From positions 248,001-312,000 of the forward strand of contig NZ_JAHXRQ010000002.1 in the NCBI RefSeq assembly GCF_019392335.1: 64,000 nucleotides of DNA, given 5' to 3'. The notes beneath the pieces are model-generated. The model saw only the letters and a program-made list of their open reading frames with translations. It made no database searches and was not told where the DNA came from. Made by a program: the position numbers and the translations under genes. The stretch is from Mameliella sp. CS4. Its GTDB lineage: Bacteria > Pseudomonadota > Alphaproteobacteria > Rhodobacterales > Rhodobacteraceae. Position 1 is the stretch's first letter, and every line of letters starts with the position of its first letter. This document shows positions 56,674-64,000 of this stretch, piece by piece.

Positions 56674-57123
56674 ATGGGACTGAACGTCTATCTCTCGGGG
56701 GAAATTCACACCGACTGGCGTGATCAGATCATCGACGGCGCGCAGGGGCTGGACATCACCTTTAACGCGCCGGTGACGGACCATGCCGCCAGCGACGATT
56801 GCGGGGTCGAGATCCTGGGCGCCGAGGACAACAAGTACTGGCACGACCACAAGGGTGCGATGGTCAATGCCATCCGCACCCGCAAGGGGATTGCCGATGC
56901 GGATGTGGTCGTGGTGCGCTTTGGCGACAAGTACAAGCAGTGGAACGCGGCTTTCGACGCGGGCTATGCCAGCGCGCTGGGCAAGTCGCTGATCATCCTG
57001 CAGCCGCCCGAGCACGATCACGCCCTGAAAGAGGTCGACGCCGCTGCCTTGGCGGTGGCGCGCACGCCGGCCCAGGTGGTCGAAGTGCTGCGCTACACGC
57101 TGACCGGCGCGCTGCCCGTCTGA
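56674..57123 (+). CDS. YtoQ family protein (nucleoside deoxyribosyltransferase-like fold)
   Basis: 149 aa. MGLNVYLSGEIHTDWRDQI and ADVVVVRFGDKYKQWNAAFDAGYASA are typical of YtoQ proteins, which have a nucleoside 2-deoxyribosyltransferase-like fold but uncharacterised activity. The ATG at 56674 is chosen over an in-frame ATG at 56656 because homologues start at MGLNVYLSGE. Confidence 0.85.
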   Translation: MGLNVYLSGEIHTDWRDQIIDGAQGLDITFNAPVTDHAASDDCGVEILGAEDNKYWHDHKGAMVNAIRTRKGIADADVVVVRFGDKYKQWNAAFDAGYASALGKSLIILQPPEHDHALKEVDAAALAVARTPAQVVEVLRYTLTGALPV

Positions 57124-57129
57124 ACGGCG

Positions 57130-57149
57130 GGGCCGGGGATTCCCGGCCC
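57130..57149. terminator. Bidirectional hairpin between ytoQ and the GST gene
   Basis: Perfect 8-bp stem GGGCCGGG/CCCGGCCC with loop GATT in the 33-bp gap between convergent genes. No T-run. Confidence 0.5.
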
Positions 57150-57156
57150 GGCGCTT

Positions 57157-57858
57157 TCACCCCTCGCGCGGTGGAATGTTCATGCCGCGCTGCACGGCGG
57201 GGCGGTTCATGAAACGCTCCAGGTAGGCCACGGCCCTGGGATGGTCGGCCCAGCCGACCACGTCGCGCGCGCCGTAGAAATCGAGGATATTCAGCCAAGG
57301 CGCGATCGCGATGTCGGCGATGGAATACTCGCCGGCGATCCATTCCTTGTCCGCCAGTTGGCCTTCGATCACGGTCAACAGGCGCTTGGCCTCGTTTATA
57401 TAGCGCTCACGCGGGCGCGGGTCCTCGATCTCGGAGCCCCCGAACTTGTGGAAGAAACCGAGCTGGCCGAACATCGGGCCGACGCCTCCCATCTGGAACA
57501 TCAGCCATTGGGTGATCTGGTGCTTTTCACCCGCGGAACGGCCAAGCAGCTTGCCGCTCTTCTCTCCCAGATACAGCAGGATCGCGCCGGATTCGAACAG
57601 TGCCAGCGGCGCGCCGTCCGGCCCGTCAGGGTCGATGATCGCAGGGATCTTGTTGTTGGGGTTGAGGCTCAGGAAGGCCTCGCTCTTGACGTCCGCATCC
57701 GAGAGCGTGACCCGGTGTGCCTCGTAGGGCAGGCCGGTTTCCTCCAGCATGATCGAGGCCTTGACCCCGTTTGGCGTGGGAAGGGAATAAAGCTGGAGGC
57801 GCTCGGGATGCTGCGCGGGCCAGCGAGAACTGACGGGGTGGGTGACAAGATCGAACAT
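57157..57858 (-). CDS. Glutathione S-transferase family protein (YghU/YfcG-like)
   Basis: 233 aa. The thioredoxin-like N-domain reads LYSLPTPNGVKASIMLEET, with the conserved cis-Pro region NNKIPAIIDPDGPDG and the glutathione-binding FESGAILLYLGEK. The C-domain has the N-capping motif YSIADIAIAPWL. The TPNGxK start resembles bacterial disulfide-bond oxidoreductase GSTs such as YfcG. Substrate unknown. Confidence 0.88.
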   Translation of the reverse strand: MFDLVTHPVSSRWPAQHPERLQLYSLPTPNGVKASIMLEETGLPYEAHRVTLSDADVKSEAFLSLNPNNKIPAIIDPDGPDGAPLALFESGAILLYLGEKSGKLLGRSAGEKHQITQWLMFQMGGVGPMFGQLGFFHKFGGSEIEDPRPRERYINEAKRLLTVIEGQLADKEWIAGEYSIADIAIAPWLNILDFYGARDVVGWADHPRAVAYLERFMNRPAVQRGMNIPPREG

Positions 57859-57978
57859 TTGCTTGGCCTTTTTCCGGTTTGGGGGAAAGCTAGGGATGTT
57901 TTTCCCGGTTTCACAGGGGCCGGGCTGTGCAATGGCGCAGAACGCATGTGAACAGGCGGTTACGCCGGAACAGGGACG

Positions 57979-58410
57979 ATGGGAATGTTTCAGGAATTCA
58001 GGAATTTCGTCGCCAAGGGCAATGTCATGGACATGGCCGTGGGTATCATCGTGGGCGCGGCCTTTACCGCCATTGTGACCTCGCTGGTCGGCGACATCAT
58101 CAACCCCGTCATCGCGCTCTTTACCGGCGGCATCGACTTCTCCGGCTGGTTCTACGCGATGGACGGCAATGACTATGCCTCGCTCGATGCCGCGACAGAG
58201 GCGGGCGCGCCGGTCTTTGCCATCGGCAAGTTCGTCATGGCCATCATCAACTTCCTGATCATCGCCTTCGTGGTCTTCCTGCTGGTCAAGATGGTCAATC
58301 GCATCAAGGAGGCCGCCGAAAAGGAGGAAGAGCCCGTCGCCGTAGCACCCAAGGGCCCGACCGAACTGGAGGTCCTGCTGGAGATCCGCGACGCGTTGAA
58401 GCGGGACTGA
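57979..58410 (+). CDS. mscL: Large-conductance mechanosensitive channel
   Basis: 143 aa. The N-terminal amphipathic helix and first transmembrane helix read [20 protein letters not shown] and [21 protein letters not shown]. The second helix is [19 protein letters not shown], and the C-terminal coiled coil is charged. MscL opens under osmotic downshock. AGGGACG precedes the ATG. Confidence 0.96.
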   Translation: MGMFQEFRNFVAKGNVMDMAVGIIVGAAFTAIVTSLVGDIINPVIALFTGGIDFSGWFYAMDGNDYASLDAATEAGAPVFAIGKFVMAIINFLIIAFVVFLLVKMVNRIKEAAEKEEEPVAVAPKGPTELEVLLEIRDALKRD

Positions 58411-58483
58411 CCGACGTCTCCGGGTTGCGCGGCCTGAGGGGCTTGGCTATCAGGCCGTTGCGACGCGCCTGCCAGGAGATCTC

Positions 58484-59371
58484 ATGCCAAGAGCCGTGAA
58501 AATCGCCGCGGGCAGCATCGCGGTCGGAGGCGCCGTGCTGGCGATCAAGCTGCTGGCCTGGTGGCTGACCGGCTCTGTCGCGCTGCTGTCCGACGCGCTG
58601 GAAAGCATCGTCAACGTGGCCACGGCCATTGCCGCCTTCGTCGCGGTGCGGATCGCGGTGCAGCCGGCGGACGCGGACCATCCCTTTGGCCATCACAAGG
58701 CCGAGTATTTCAGCGCCGTCATGGAAGGCGTGATGATCGTCGTGGCGGCGATCCTCATCCTGAACGAGGCCTGGGGCGCCTGGAACGCCCCGCGCGACAT
58801 CGACGCGCCCTTTACAGGCCTGTTGCTGATCGGCCTGGCCAGCGTCGTGAACGGGATCTGGGCCATTGTGCTGATGCGCGAGGGGCGCAGCCTGCGGTCA
58901 CCTGCGCTCGAGGCGGACGGGCGGCACCTGATGACCGATGTCGTTTCCTCTGCCGGGGTCGCCATCGGCGTGGTGGCGGCCGTTCTGACCGGGGCGCTCT
59001 GGCTGGACGCGCTCTTGGCGGCCCTGGTGGCGATCAATATCCTGTGGTCGGGCTGGCAGGTGTTGCGCGGCTCTGTCGGCGGGCTGATGGATGAAAGCGT
59101 GCCAGAGGACGATCTGGAGACCATGCGCGAGCTGATCTCGGCCAATGCCGACGGCGCGGTCGAGGCGCATGACCTGCGCGCCCGCCATGCGGGGCAGGCG
59201 ACCTTTGTCGAGTTTCACCTGGTTGTGCCGGGGGAAATGTCGGTCGAAGCGGCGCATGACATCTGCGACCGGATCGAGGCGGCCATGATGGCCGCCTTCG
59301 ACGGGTGCCGCGTCACGATCCACGTCGAGCCCGAGCACAAGGCCAAGCACAGCGGGATCGTGGTTCTCTAG
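58484..59371 (+). CDS. Cation diffusion facilitator (CDF) family transporter
   Basis: 295 aa with about six transmembrane helices and a C-terminal cytosolic domain. Metal-site segments are SVALLSDALESIVNV in TM2, DADHPFGHHKAEYFSAVMEG and HLMTDVVSSAGVAIGV with HxxxD in TM5. The cytosolic tail has FVEFHLVVPGEMSVEAAHD. It exports a divalent metal such as Zn, Fe or Mn; the ion cannot be assigned safely. Confidence 0.9.
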   Translation: MPRAVKIAAGSIAVGGAVLAIKLLAWWLTGSVALLSDALESIVNVATAIAAFVAVRIAVQPADADHPFGHHKAEYFSAVMEGVMIVVAAILILNEAWGAWNAPRDIDAPFTGLLLIGLASVVNGIWAIVLMREGRSLRSPALEADGRHLMTDVVSSAGVAIGVVAAVLTGALWLDALLAALVAINILWSGWQVLRGSVGGLMDESVPEDDLETMRELISANADGAVEAHDLRARHAGQATFVEFHLVVPGEMSVEAAHDICDRIEAAMMAAFDGCRVTIHVEPEHKAKHSGIVVL

Positions 59372-59384
59372 ACTCGCCTGAGTC

Positions 59385-60503
59385 TCAGCCCTTGATGACC
59401 AGTTGCGGAGAGGTGACGTCGATCCCCTGCGCCTGGCCGACCGCGAAATAGGTCAGCTTGCCCGCGTGCACGTTCAGCCCGTTCATCAGATGGGGGTCGT
59501 CGGCGCAGGCCTGTTTCCACCCCTTGTCCGCAAGGGCCAGCATGAACGGCATCGTGGCATTGCCAAGTGCGATGGTCGAGGTGCGGGCCACGGCGCCGGG
59601 CATGTTGGCGACGCAATAGTGCATGATGCCGTCGATCTCGTAGACCGGATCGGCATGGGTGGTCGCCTTCGATGTCTCGAAACATCCGCCCTGGTCGATC
59701 GCCACGTCCACCAGTGCCGCGCCCGGTTTCATCGAGGCGAAATCGGCGCGTTTCACCAGCTTGGGCGCCTCGGCGCCGGGGATCAGCACCGCGCCGATCA
59801 CCATGTCCGCCTGTTCCAGATGCTCGGCCAGGAGGCCCGCGCTGGAATAGCCGGTGCCGAATGTGCCACCGAAGACGTCGTCGAGATAGCGCAACCGGGG
59901 CAGTGAGCGGTCCAGAACCGTCACATCCGCGCCCATCCCGGCGGCGATGCGCGCGGCGTGGGTGCCGACGACGCCGCCACCGATCACCAGCACGCGCGCC
60001 GGGCCGACGCCGGGCACGCCGCCCATCAGCACACCGCGCCCGCCGTTGGCCTTTTGCAGGGTCCAGGCGCCCACCTGCGGCGCCAGGCGCCCGGCGACCT
60101 CTGACATGGGGGCCAGCAGGGGCAGCCCGCCACGGTCGTCGGTGACCGTCTCATAGGCGATGGCGGTACAGCCCGAGGCCAGCAGGTCCTGCGTTTGGGC
60201 CGGATCGGGGGCCAGGTGGAGATAGGTGAACAGCAACTGTCCCTCGCGCAGCATGGCGCGTTCGACGGCCTGCGGTTCCTTGACCTTCACGATCATCTCG
60301 GCCTCGGCAAAGATCTCGGCTGCGGTCTCTGCCAGTCTTGCGCCTGCGGCCGTGTAATCCTCGTCGGTGAATCCCGCGCCGGTGCCGGCGCCTTTCTGCA
60401 CGATGACCTCGTGACCATGTCCCACCGCCTCGCGGGCGGCATTCGGGGTCAGGCCGACGCGGAATTCCTGGGGCTTGATCTCGGTGGGGCAACCGATCTT
60501 CAT
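59385..60503 (-). CDS. ald: Alanine dehydrogenase
   Basis: 372 aa. The start MKIGCPTEIKPQEFRVGLTP and VIVQKGAGTGAGFTDEDY are family signatures. The catalytic Lys/His region includes MIVKVKEPQ and LLFTYLHLAPD, and the NAD fold is VLVIGGGVVGTHAARIAAGM. It interconverts alanine with pyruvate and ammonia. The ATG at 60503 has GAGGAG upstream. The divergent Lrp-type regulator gene 135 bases away is the likely controller. Confidence 0.96.
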   Translation of the reverse strand: MKIGCPTEIKPQEFRVGLTPNAAREAVGHGHEVIVQKGAGTGAGFTDEDYTAAGARLAETAAEIFAEAEMIVKVKEPQAVERAMLREGQLLFTYLHLAPDPAQTQDLLASGCTAIAYETVTDDRGGLPLLAPMSEVAGRLAPQVGAWTLQKANGGRGVLMGGVPGVGPARVLVIGGGVVGTHAARIAAGMGADVTVLDRSLPRLRYLDDVFGGTFGTGYSSAGLLAEHLEQADMVIGAVLIPGAEAPKLVKRADFASMKPGAALVDVAIDQGGCFETSKATTHADPVYEIDGIMHYCVANMPGAVARTSTIALGNATMPFMLALADKGWKQACADDPHLMNGLNVHAGKLTYFAVGQAQGIDVTSPQLVIKG

Positions 60504-60638
60504 GTGTTCTCCTCCTCGGATGTGCACGGCAGTATGCCAGCGAAGCCTTGCAAAGGGGTCGCAAGTTCGCGCATCCTGACAGGAGATGGCGCACGAATTT
60601 TCGATGAATGACCGTTTGGGGTGGAGGATCTTGCGTAT
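60504..60638. promoter_or_regulatory. Divergent ald/Lrp promoter region
   Basis: 135 bp between divergent starts. An AT-rich block GAATTTTCGATGAATG lies near 60596-60611 and a TTGCAAAGGGG word near 60549. Lrp-type proteins bind loosely conserved AT-centred sites, so this is the expected control region, but no exact operator is defined. Confidence 0.4.
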
Positions 60639-61097
60639 ATGACGCTGGACGAGACAGACAGGCGCATTCTGCGCGTTTTGCAGCGCAGGGGGCGCATTTC
60701 GAACGCCGATCTCTCCGAAGAGGTGCACCTGTCGGCCTCGGCCTGTCACCGCAGGGTCCAGCGCCTGGAAACCGAAGGCTATGTGCGCGACTACGTGGCG
60801 CTGCTGGACGCGCGGCGCATGGGCTTTCCCTCGACCGTTTTTGTGGAGATCACCCTGACGGCCCAGGCGGACGAGGTGCTGGAAGCCTTTGAAAAAGCGG
60901 TGTCACGGGTGCCGGCGATCCTGGAATGTCACCTGATGGCGGGCACGGCGGATTACATCCTCAAGGTCGTGGCCGAGGACACAGAGGATTTCGCCCGTAT
61001 CCACCGCCAATACCTGAGCCGCCTGCCGGGCGTGGCGCAGATGCAAAGCTCTTTCGCCCTTCGCACGGTGTTCCGGACGACGGCCCTGCCGGTGTGA
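60639..61097 (+). CDS. Lrp/AsnC family transcriptional regulator
   Basis: 152 aa. The N-terminal winged helix has LDETDRRILRVLQRRGRISN and ADLSEEVHLSASACHRRVQR. The C-terminal RAM (ligand) domain has LECHLMAGTADYILKVVAED. Divergent with ald, it most likely activates alanine dehydrogenase in response to alanine. I use the ATG at 60639; a GTG at 60621 is in frame. Confidence 0.92.
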   Translation: MTLDETDRRILRVLQRRGRISNADLSEEVHLSASACHRRVQRLETEGYVRDYVALLDARRMGFPSTVFVEITLTAQADEVLEAFEKAVSRVPAILECHLMAGTADYILKVVAEDTEDFARIHRQYLSRLPGVAQMQSSFALRTVFRTTALPV

Positions 61098-61109
61098 AAG
61101 CCCGCGCGA

Positions 61110-61271
61110 TCAGTCCTGCTTGGGGTGGTCGTCGTATTGGCCCGAGAGGATGCGTTGCGCGTCTCCCTCGGGGTCGTCGTACTGGTTCGACCGCAGGGTA
61201 AAGACGAAAAAGGCCAGCCCCGCGCCCCCCAGCACCAGCGAGATCGGAATCAGGTAGGTCAGGATATTCAT
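61110..61271 (-). CDS. ccoS: cbb3-type oxidase maturation protein CcoS
   Basis: 53 aa, MNILTYLIPISLVLGGAGLA, then FFVFTLRSNQYDDPEGDAQR and ILSGQYDDHPKQD. One membrane helix is followed by the characteristic W/RSxQYDDPExDAxRIL tail. CcoS is needed to insert cofactors into cytochrome cbb3 oxidase. It begins 10 bases after the ccoI stop. Confidence 0.93.
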   Translation of the reverse strand: MNILTYLIPISLVLGGAGLAFFVFTLRSNQYDDPEGDAQRILSGQYDDHPKQD

Positions 61272-61281
61272 GACAAGCTTC

Positions 61282-63468
61282 CTATCTCAGTCGCAGCGCG
61301 TTCAGCGACACGGTAATCGAGCTGGCCGACATGGCCAATGCGGCAATCAGCGGCGAGCAGAGACCCGCCACCGCCAGCGGCACGGCGATCACGTTGTACC
61401 AAGTCGCCACGGTAAAGTTCTCGCGGATGCGACGGGTGGCCTTGCGGGCGGTTTGGACCGCCTCGGGGATCGGTGCCAGCGAGCCGCCCAGCAGGACGAT
61501 GTCCGAGGCCACGCGCGCGGCGTCCAGCGCCGAGGCCGGAGAGATCGAGGCATGGGCGGCGGTCAGCGCCGCGGTGTCGTTCAGCCCGTCGCCCACCATC
61601 AGCACATGCGCGCCGTCGCGGCTCATCATCTCGATGCGGGTGGATTTGTCCTGCGGCAGGGCCTCGGCCATCCACTGCGTGATGCCCAGCCGTTTGGCCA
61701 GCGACTCGACCGCCGGAGTGGTGTCGCCGGAAATCAGGATGACCTTGAGACCGGCCGCTTTCAGGGCGGTGACGGCCTCTTCGGCGCCCTCGCGCAGGCG
61801 GTCGGTGAAGAGAAAGGCCTGGGCCGGTCCGTCCCCCACCCGCAGCCAGGCGGCGGTGCGGTCGGTCTGGCCGCCGCCGACCCAGGTCGCGCGGCCCAGC
61901 CGCACGTCCTGACCGCGCCAGATGCCCGTTGTCCCGTGTCCCGGGATCTCGGTTACGTCGGTCAGGGTTTCGGGCTTGATCCCGGCCTCGCGCGCGGCGG
62001 CGGCCAGGGATTGCGACAGCGGGTGGCTGGAGCCCTGTGCCAGGGCCAGAGCGATTTCCAGGTCGCGGCGGGTGAAATCGCCGAGGTTGGTCAGTTCCGG
62101 CGTCCCGGAGGTCAGCGTGCCCGTCTTGTCAAAGACGACCGTGTCGACCTGAGCGAGCCGTTCCAGCGCCGTGGAATCCTTGATCAGCAGCCCGCGCTTG
62201 AACAAGCGGCCAGAGGCCGCCGTGGTGACGGCAGGCACGGCAAGCCCGAGAGCGCAGGGACAGGTGATGATCAGAACAGCGGCGGCGATGTTCAGGGCCA
62301 CGCGCAAATCGCCCGCGTAGATCAGCCAGCCGACGAAGGCGAGGGCAGAAAGGATATGCACGCCGGGGGCATAGAGTTTCGCGGCCCGGTCGGCCAGCGA
62401 GGTATAGCGCGAGCGGCCTGACTCGGCGACGGCGACCAGGTCCGCCATGCGGTGCAAAGAGGTGTCACGCCCAACGGCGCTGGCGCGGATCGTCAGCGGG
62501 CCGGTCAGGTTGACCTCGCCCGCGCTGACACTGCGGCCCGGTTCCGCGAAGACGGGCAGGGTCTCACCCGTCAGCAGCGACCGGTCCAGTTCAGAAGTGC
62601 CGGAGACGATTTCGCCATCCACGGGCATCCGACCACCGGGGCGCACGCTGACAAGATCGCCAACCGCCAGTTCGCCCACCGGGACCTGCGTTTCGCCCTC
62701 GTCGGTGACGCGCCAGGCGCGGGGCACCTCCAGCGCGGCCAGTTCCTCGGCCGCAGACCGGGCCACCGACCGCGTGCGGTGATCAAGATAACGGCCGGTC
62801 AGCAGGAAAAAGGTCAACGCGATGGCGGCATCGAAATAGGCGTGTTCCCCGGAGAGGCTGGTTTCCCAAAGCGAGGTGCCCACCGCCAGCAGGATTGCCA
62901 GCGAGATCGGCACATCCATGTTCAGGCTGCGGGCCGACAGCGCCGTCCAGGCGTTGCGAAAGAAGGGCATGGCGGAAAAACCGACCGCCGGCAGGACAAT
63001 CGCCGCCGAAATCCAGTGGAACAGGTCGCGCGTTGGCCCCTCTGCCCCGGACCAGACCGCGATCGACAGAAGCATGACGTTCATGGCCGCGAAGCCGGCG
63101 ACCGCGAGCCGCATCAGCAGGTCGCGCCCGGCCTTGTCGGTGGCCGTTGCCGAAAGCGCCGTGTTGTCAAGCTCATGCGCCTCATAGCCCGCACCCTGGA
63201 CCACCGGGATCACATCGGCGGCGGTCAGCTCTGGCTCGGCCTCGATGCTGACCCGTTTCAGGGTCAGGTTGACACGGGCCGAACGGACCTCGGGCACCTT
63301 GTCCAGCGCCCGTTCGACGGCAGACATGCAGGCCGCGCAGTGGATCGTCGGCAGGGACAGGACGATATGTGCCTCGCGCGGCGTCTCTTGTTCAGCAAGC
63401 GCCTGTGCCGCCGGGGCGGCGGCGCAGGCCGGGCAGGCCGAAGCGGGTGGGCGCAGGGTGGCGGTCAT
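61282..63468 (-). CDS. ccoI: Copper-type P-ATPase CcoI/FixI
   Basis: 728 aa P-type ATPase supplying copper for cbb3 oxidase. The N-terminus has a Cys-pair CPACAAAPAAQ and an HMA domain with IHCAACMSAVERAL. The transmembrane metal site is ITCPCALGLAVP, the phosphorylation Asp is in VFDKTGTLTSG, and MVGDGLNDTAAL is the hinge. Placement in ccoGHIS distinguishes it from a general copper exporter. Confidence 0.95.
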   Translation of the reverse strand: MTATLRPPASACPACAAAPAAQALAEQETPREAHIVLSLPTIHCAACMSAVERALDKVPEVRSARVNLTLKRVSIEAEPELTAADVIPVVQGAGYEAHELDNTALSATATDKAGRDLLMRLAVAGFAAMNVMLLSIAVWSGAEGPTRDLFHWISAAIVLPAVGFSAMPFFRNAWTALSARSLNMDVPISLAILLAVGTSLWETSLSGEHAYFDAAIALTFFLLTGRYLDHRTRSVARSAAEELAALEVPRAWRVTDEGETQVPVGELAVGDLVSVRPGGRMPVDGEIVSGTSELDRSLLTGETLPVFAEPGRSVSAGEVNLTGPLTIRASAVGRDTSLHRMADLVAVAESGRSRYTSLADRAAKLYAPGVHILSALAFVGWLIYAGDLRVALNIAAAVLIITCPCALGLAVPAVTTAASGRLFKRGLLIKDSTALERLAQVDTVVFDKTGTLTSGTPELTNLGDFTRRDLEIALALAQGSSHPLSQSLAAAAREAGIKPETLTDVTEIPGHGTTGIWRGQDVRLGRATWVGGGQTDRTAAWLRVGDGPAQAFLFTDRLREGAEEAVTALKAAGLKVILISGDTTPAVESLAKRLGITQWMAEALPQDKSTRIEMMSRDGAHVLMVGDGLNDTAALTAAHASISPASALDAARVASDIVLLGGSLAPIPEAVQTARKATRRIRENFTVATWYNVIAVPLAVAGLCSPLIAALAMSASSITVSLNALRLR

Positions 63469-63469
63469 C

Positions 63470-63934
63470 TCAGTTGGTCACCGTCATTTCCAGCCGCTGT
63501 TCGAACGGGGTGCCGTCGAGCGCGGTGGCCGTCAACCAGACGTCCCAGTTTCCGGGGCGCAGGTCTTCGTAGGCGACATAGGCATGGCCGTTGAAGGCGA
63601 ACTCGGGCACGCGGTCCTCGCTGACGTTGGTCGGACGACCGACCGTGGCCGACAGTTTTCCGGCCTGTACCGGACGCCCGTCCTCGTCGGTGATCGAGAG
63701 GATCAGCATGTCTTCTTCCAACCGAGCCTCGACGGTCCAGCCCAGAGCCTCCTGCGCGGCGCGGCGCTTGTCGAAGGTCTGGCTGGCGACGTAGGAGTTT
63801 GCCACCTCGAGCCCGGGGAAGGTGCTGACGGCATTGACCGCCAGGGCGATGTTCACCCCGATGATCACGCCGAAGGCGCCGCCGAAGATGCCCAGCACAT
63901 GCCAGCCCGTCAGCTTGAAGTCTTTCCTGGCCAT
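63470..63934 (-). CDS. ccoH: cbb3 oxidase assembly protein CcoH/FixH
   Basis: 154 aa with a membrane helix near residues 12-33 (HVLGIFGGAFGVIIGVNIAL) and a FixH-type periplasmic domain (VANSYVASQTFDKRRAAQEA and LRPGNWDVWLTATALDGTPF). FixH helps CcoI/copper delivery. Its start overlaps the ccoG stop by one base (TGATG) and its stop is one base before ccoI. Confidence 0.93.
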   Translation of the reverse strand: MARKDFKLTGWHVLGIFGGAFGVIIGVNIALAVNAVSTFPGLEVANSYVASQTFDKRRAAQEALGWTVEARLEEDMLILSITDEDGRPVQAGKLSATVGRPTNVSEDRVPEFAFNGHAYVAYEDLRPGNWDVWLTATALDGTPFEQRLEMTVTN

Positions 63935-64000
63935 CAGTTCGCCGCTCCATTGAAGATCGTGTCGCTATAGGCCCGGTCGCCGTTGGTCAGATCCTCGACC
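63934..64000 (-). CDS. ccoG: C-terminal end of CcoG (FixG), truncated by the window
   Basis: The last 21 codons before the window edge read VEDLTNGDRAYSDTIFNGAA plus Asn, matching the tail of the ferredoxin-like CcoG. CcoG reduces copper for CcoI. Identity rests on position upstream of ccoH and the short tail only. Confidence 0.75.
   Translation of the reverse strand, partial: VEDLTNGDRAYSDTIFNGAAN

Overview
The window looks like chromosomal DNA of an alphaproteobacterium of the order Rhodobacterales (Roseobacter/Rhodobacter type). The evidence is the high GC content, a TCA-cycle operon in the order mdh, sucC, sucD, sucA, odhB, lpd, a 2-oxoglutarate dehydrogenase E2 with two lipoyl domains, ethylmalonyl-CoA pathway genes (ccr, ecm, mch and a malyl-CoA thioesterase), an HvrA-sized H-NS protein, a LuxR/LuxI pair with a CtrA-type site, and a ccoGHIS cluster. 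No species can be named from the sequence alone.

Layout. 1-14.5 kb, minus strand: lpd (cut by the window start), odhB, sucA, sucD, sucC and mdh, interleaved with genes that do not belong to the cycle: a MAPEG-like protein, a glycosyltransferase remnant, an AT-richer orphan coupled to odhB, an exported protein, two tandem sulfotransferases, a small membrane protein and a 399-aa exported protein. 14.6-19.1 kb: a TauE-type exporter, an exported DUF-like protein, then mcl2-nnrU-DUF1737-mch. 19.1-24.3 kb: a decayed DUF1194 gene, then sdhCDAB with two small exported proteins inserted between sdhA and sdhB and small genes after sdhB. 24.4-28.2 kb: type III ornithine-type decarboxylase, a urea carboxylase-associated protein, and hvrA-deoD. 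28.4-33.6 kb: ecm, a PlsB/PlsC-like acyltransferase and ccr. 33.7-35.4 kb: quorum-sensing luxR-luxI. 35.6-43.4 kb: a RecD/UvrD-like helicase, a zinc-less MDR reductase, and an acyl-CoA gene set (ligase, MaoC, ACAD11-type dehydrogenase, APH-type kinase, hotdog thioesterase). 43.4-45.8 kb: gph, rpe, ghrA. 45.8-51.5 kb: the cell-shape operon mreBCD-mrdA-rodA. 51.7-61.1 kb: two exported unknowns, a large dimethylglycine/sarcosine dehydrogenase-like flavoprotein, DUF4336, YtoQ, GST, mscL, a CDF transporter, and divergent ald/lrp. 61.1-64 kb: ccoS, ccoI, ccoH and the 3' end of ccoG (cbb3 oxidase maturation).

How it fits together. The TCA and succinate dehydrogenase genes and three or four steps of the ethylmalonyl-CoA pathway sit within about 33 kb. 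The ethylmalonyl-CoA pathway delivers glyoxylate, malate and succinyl-CoA, which feed SucCD, Sdh and Mdh. The most notable regulatory signal is a pair of TGTGATCACA palindromes, 21 bp centre to centre, found in the same orientation and at almost the same distance (about 111 and 116 bp) before both sucC and sdhC. This looks like a shared operator of a TCA regulon. A second, unrelated palindrome array (TTTTGTACAAAA) lies between ecm and the acyltransferase. A TTAA-N7-TTAA CtrA-type box precedes the quorum-sensing genes. No tRNA, rRNA, CRISPR array, prophage or intact insertion sequence was seen.
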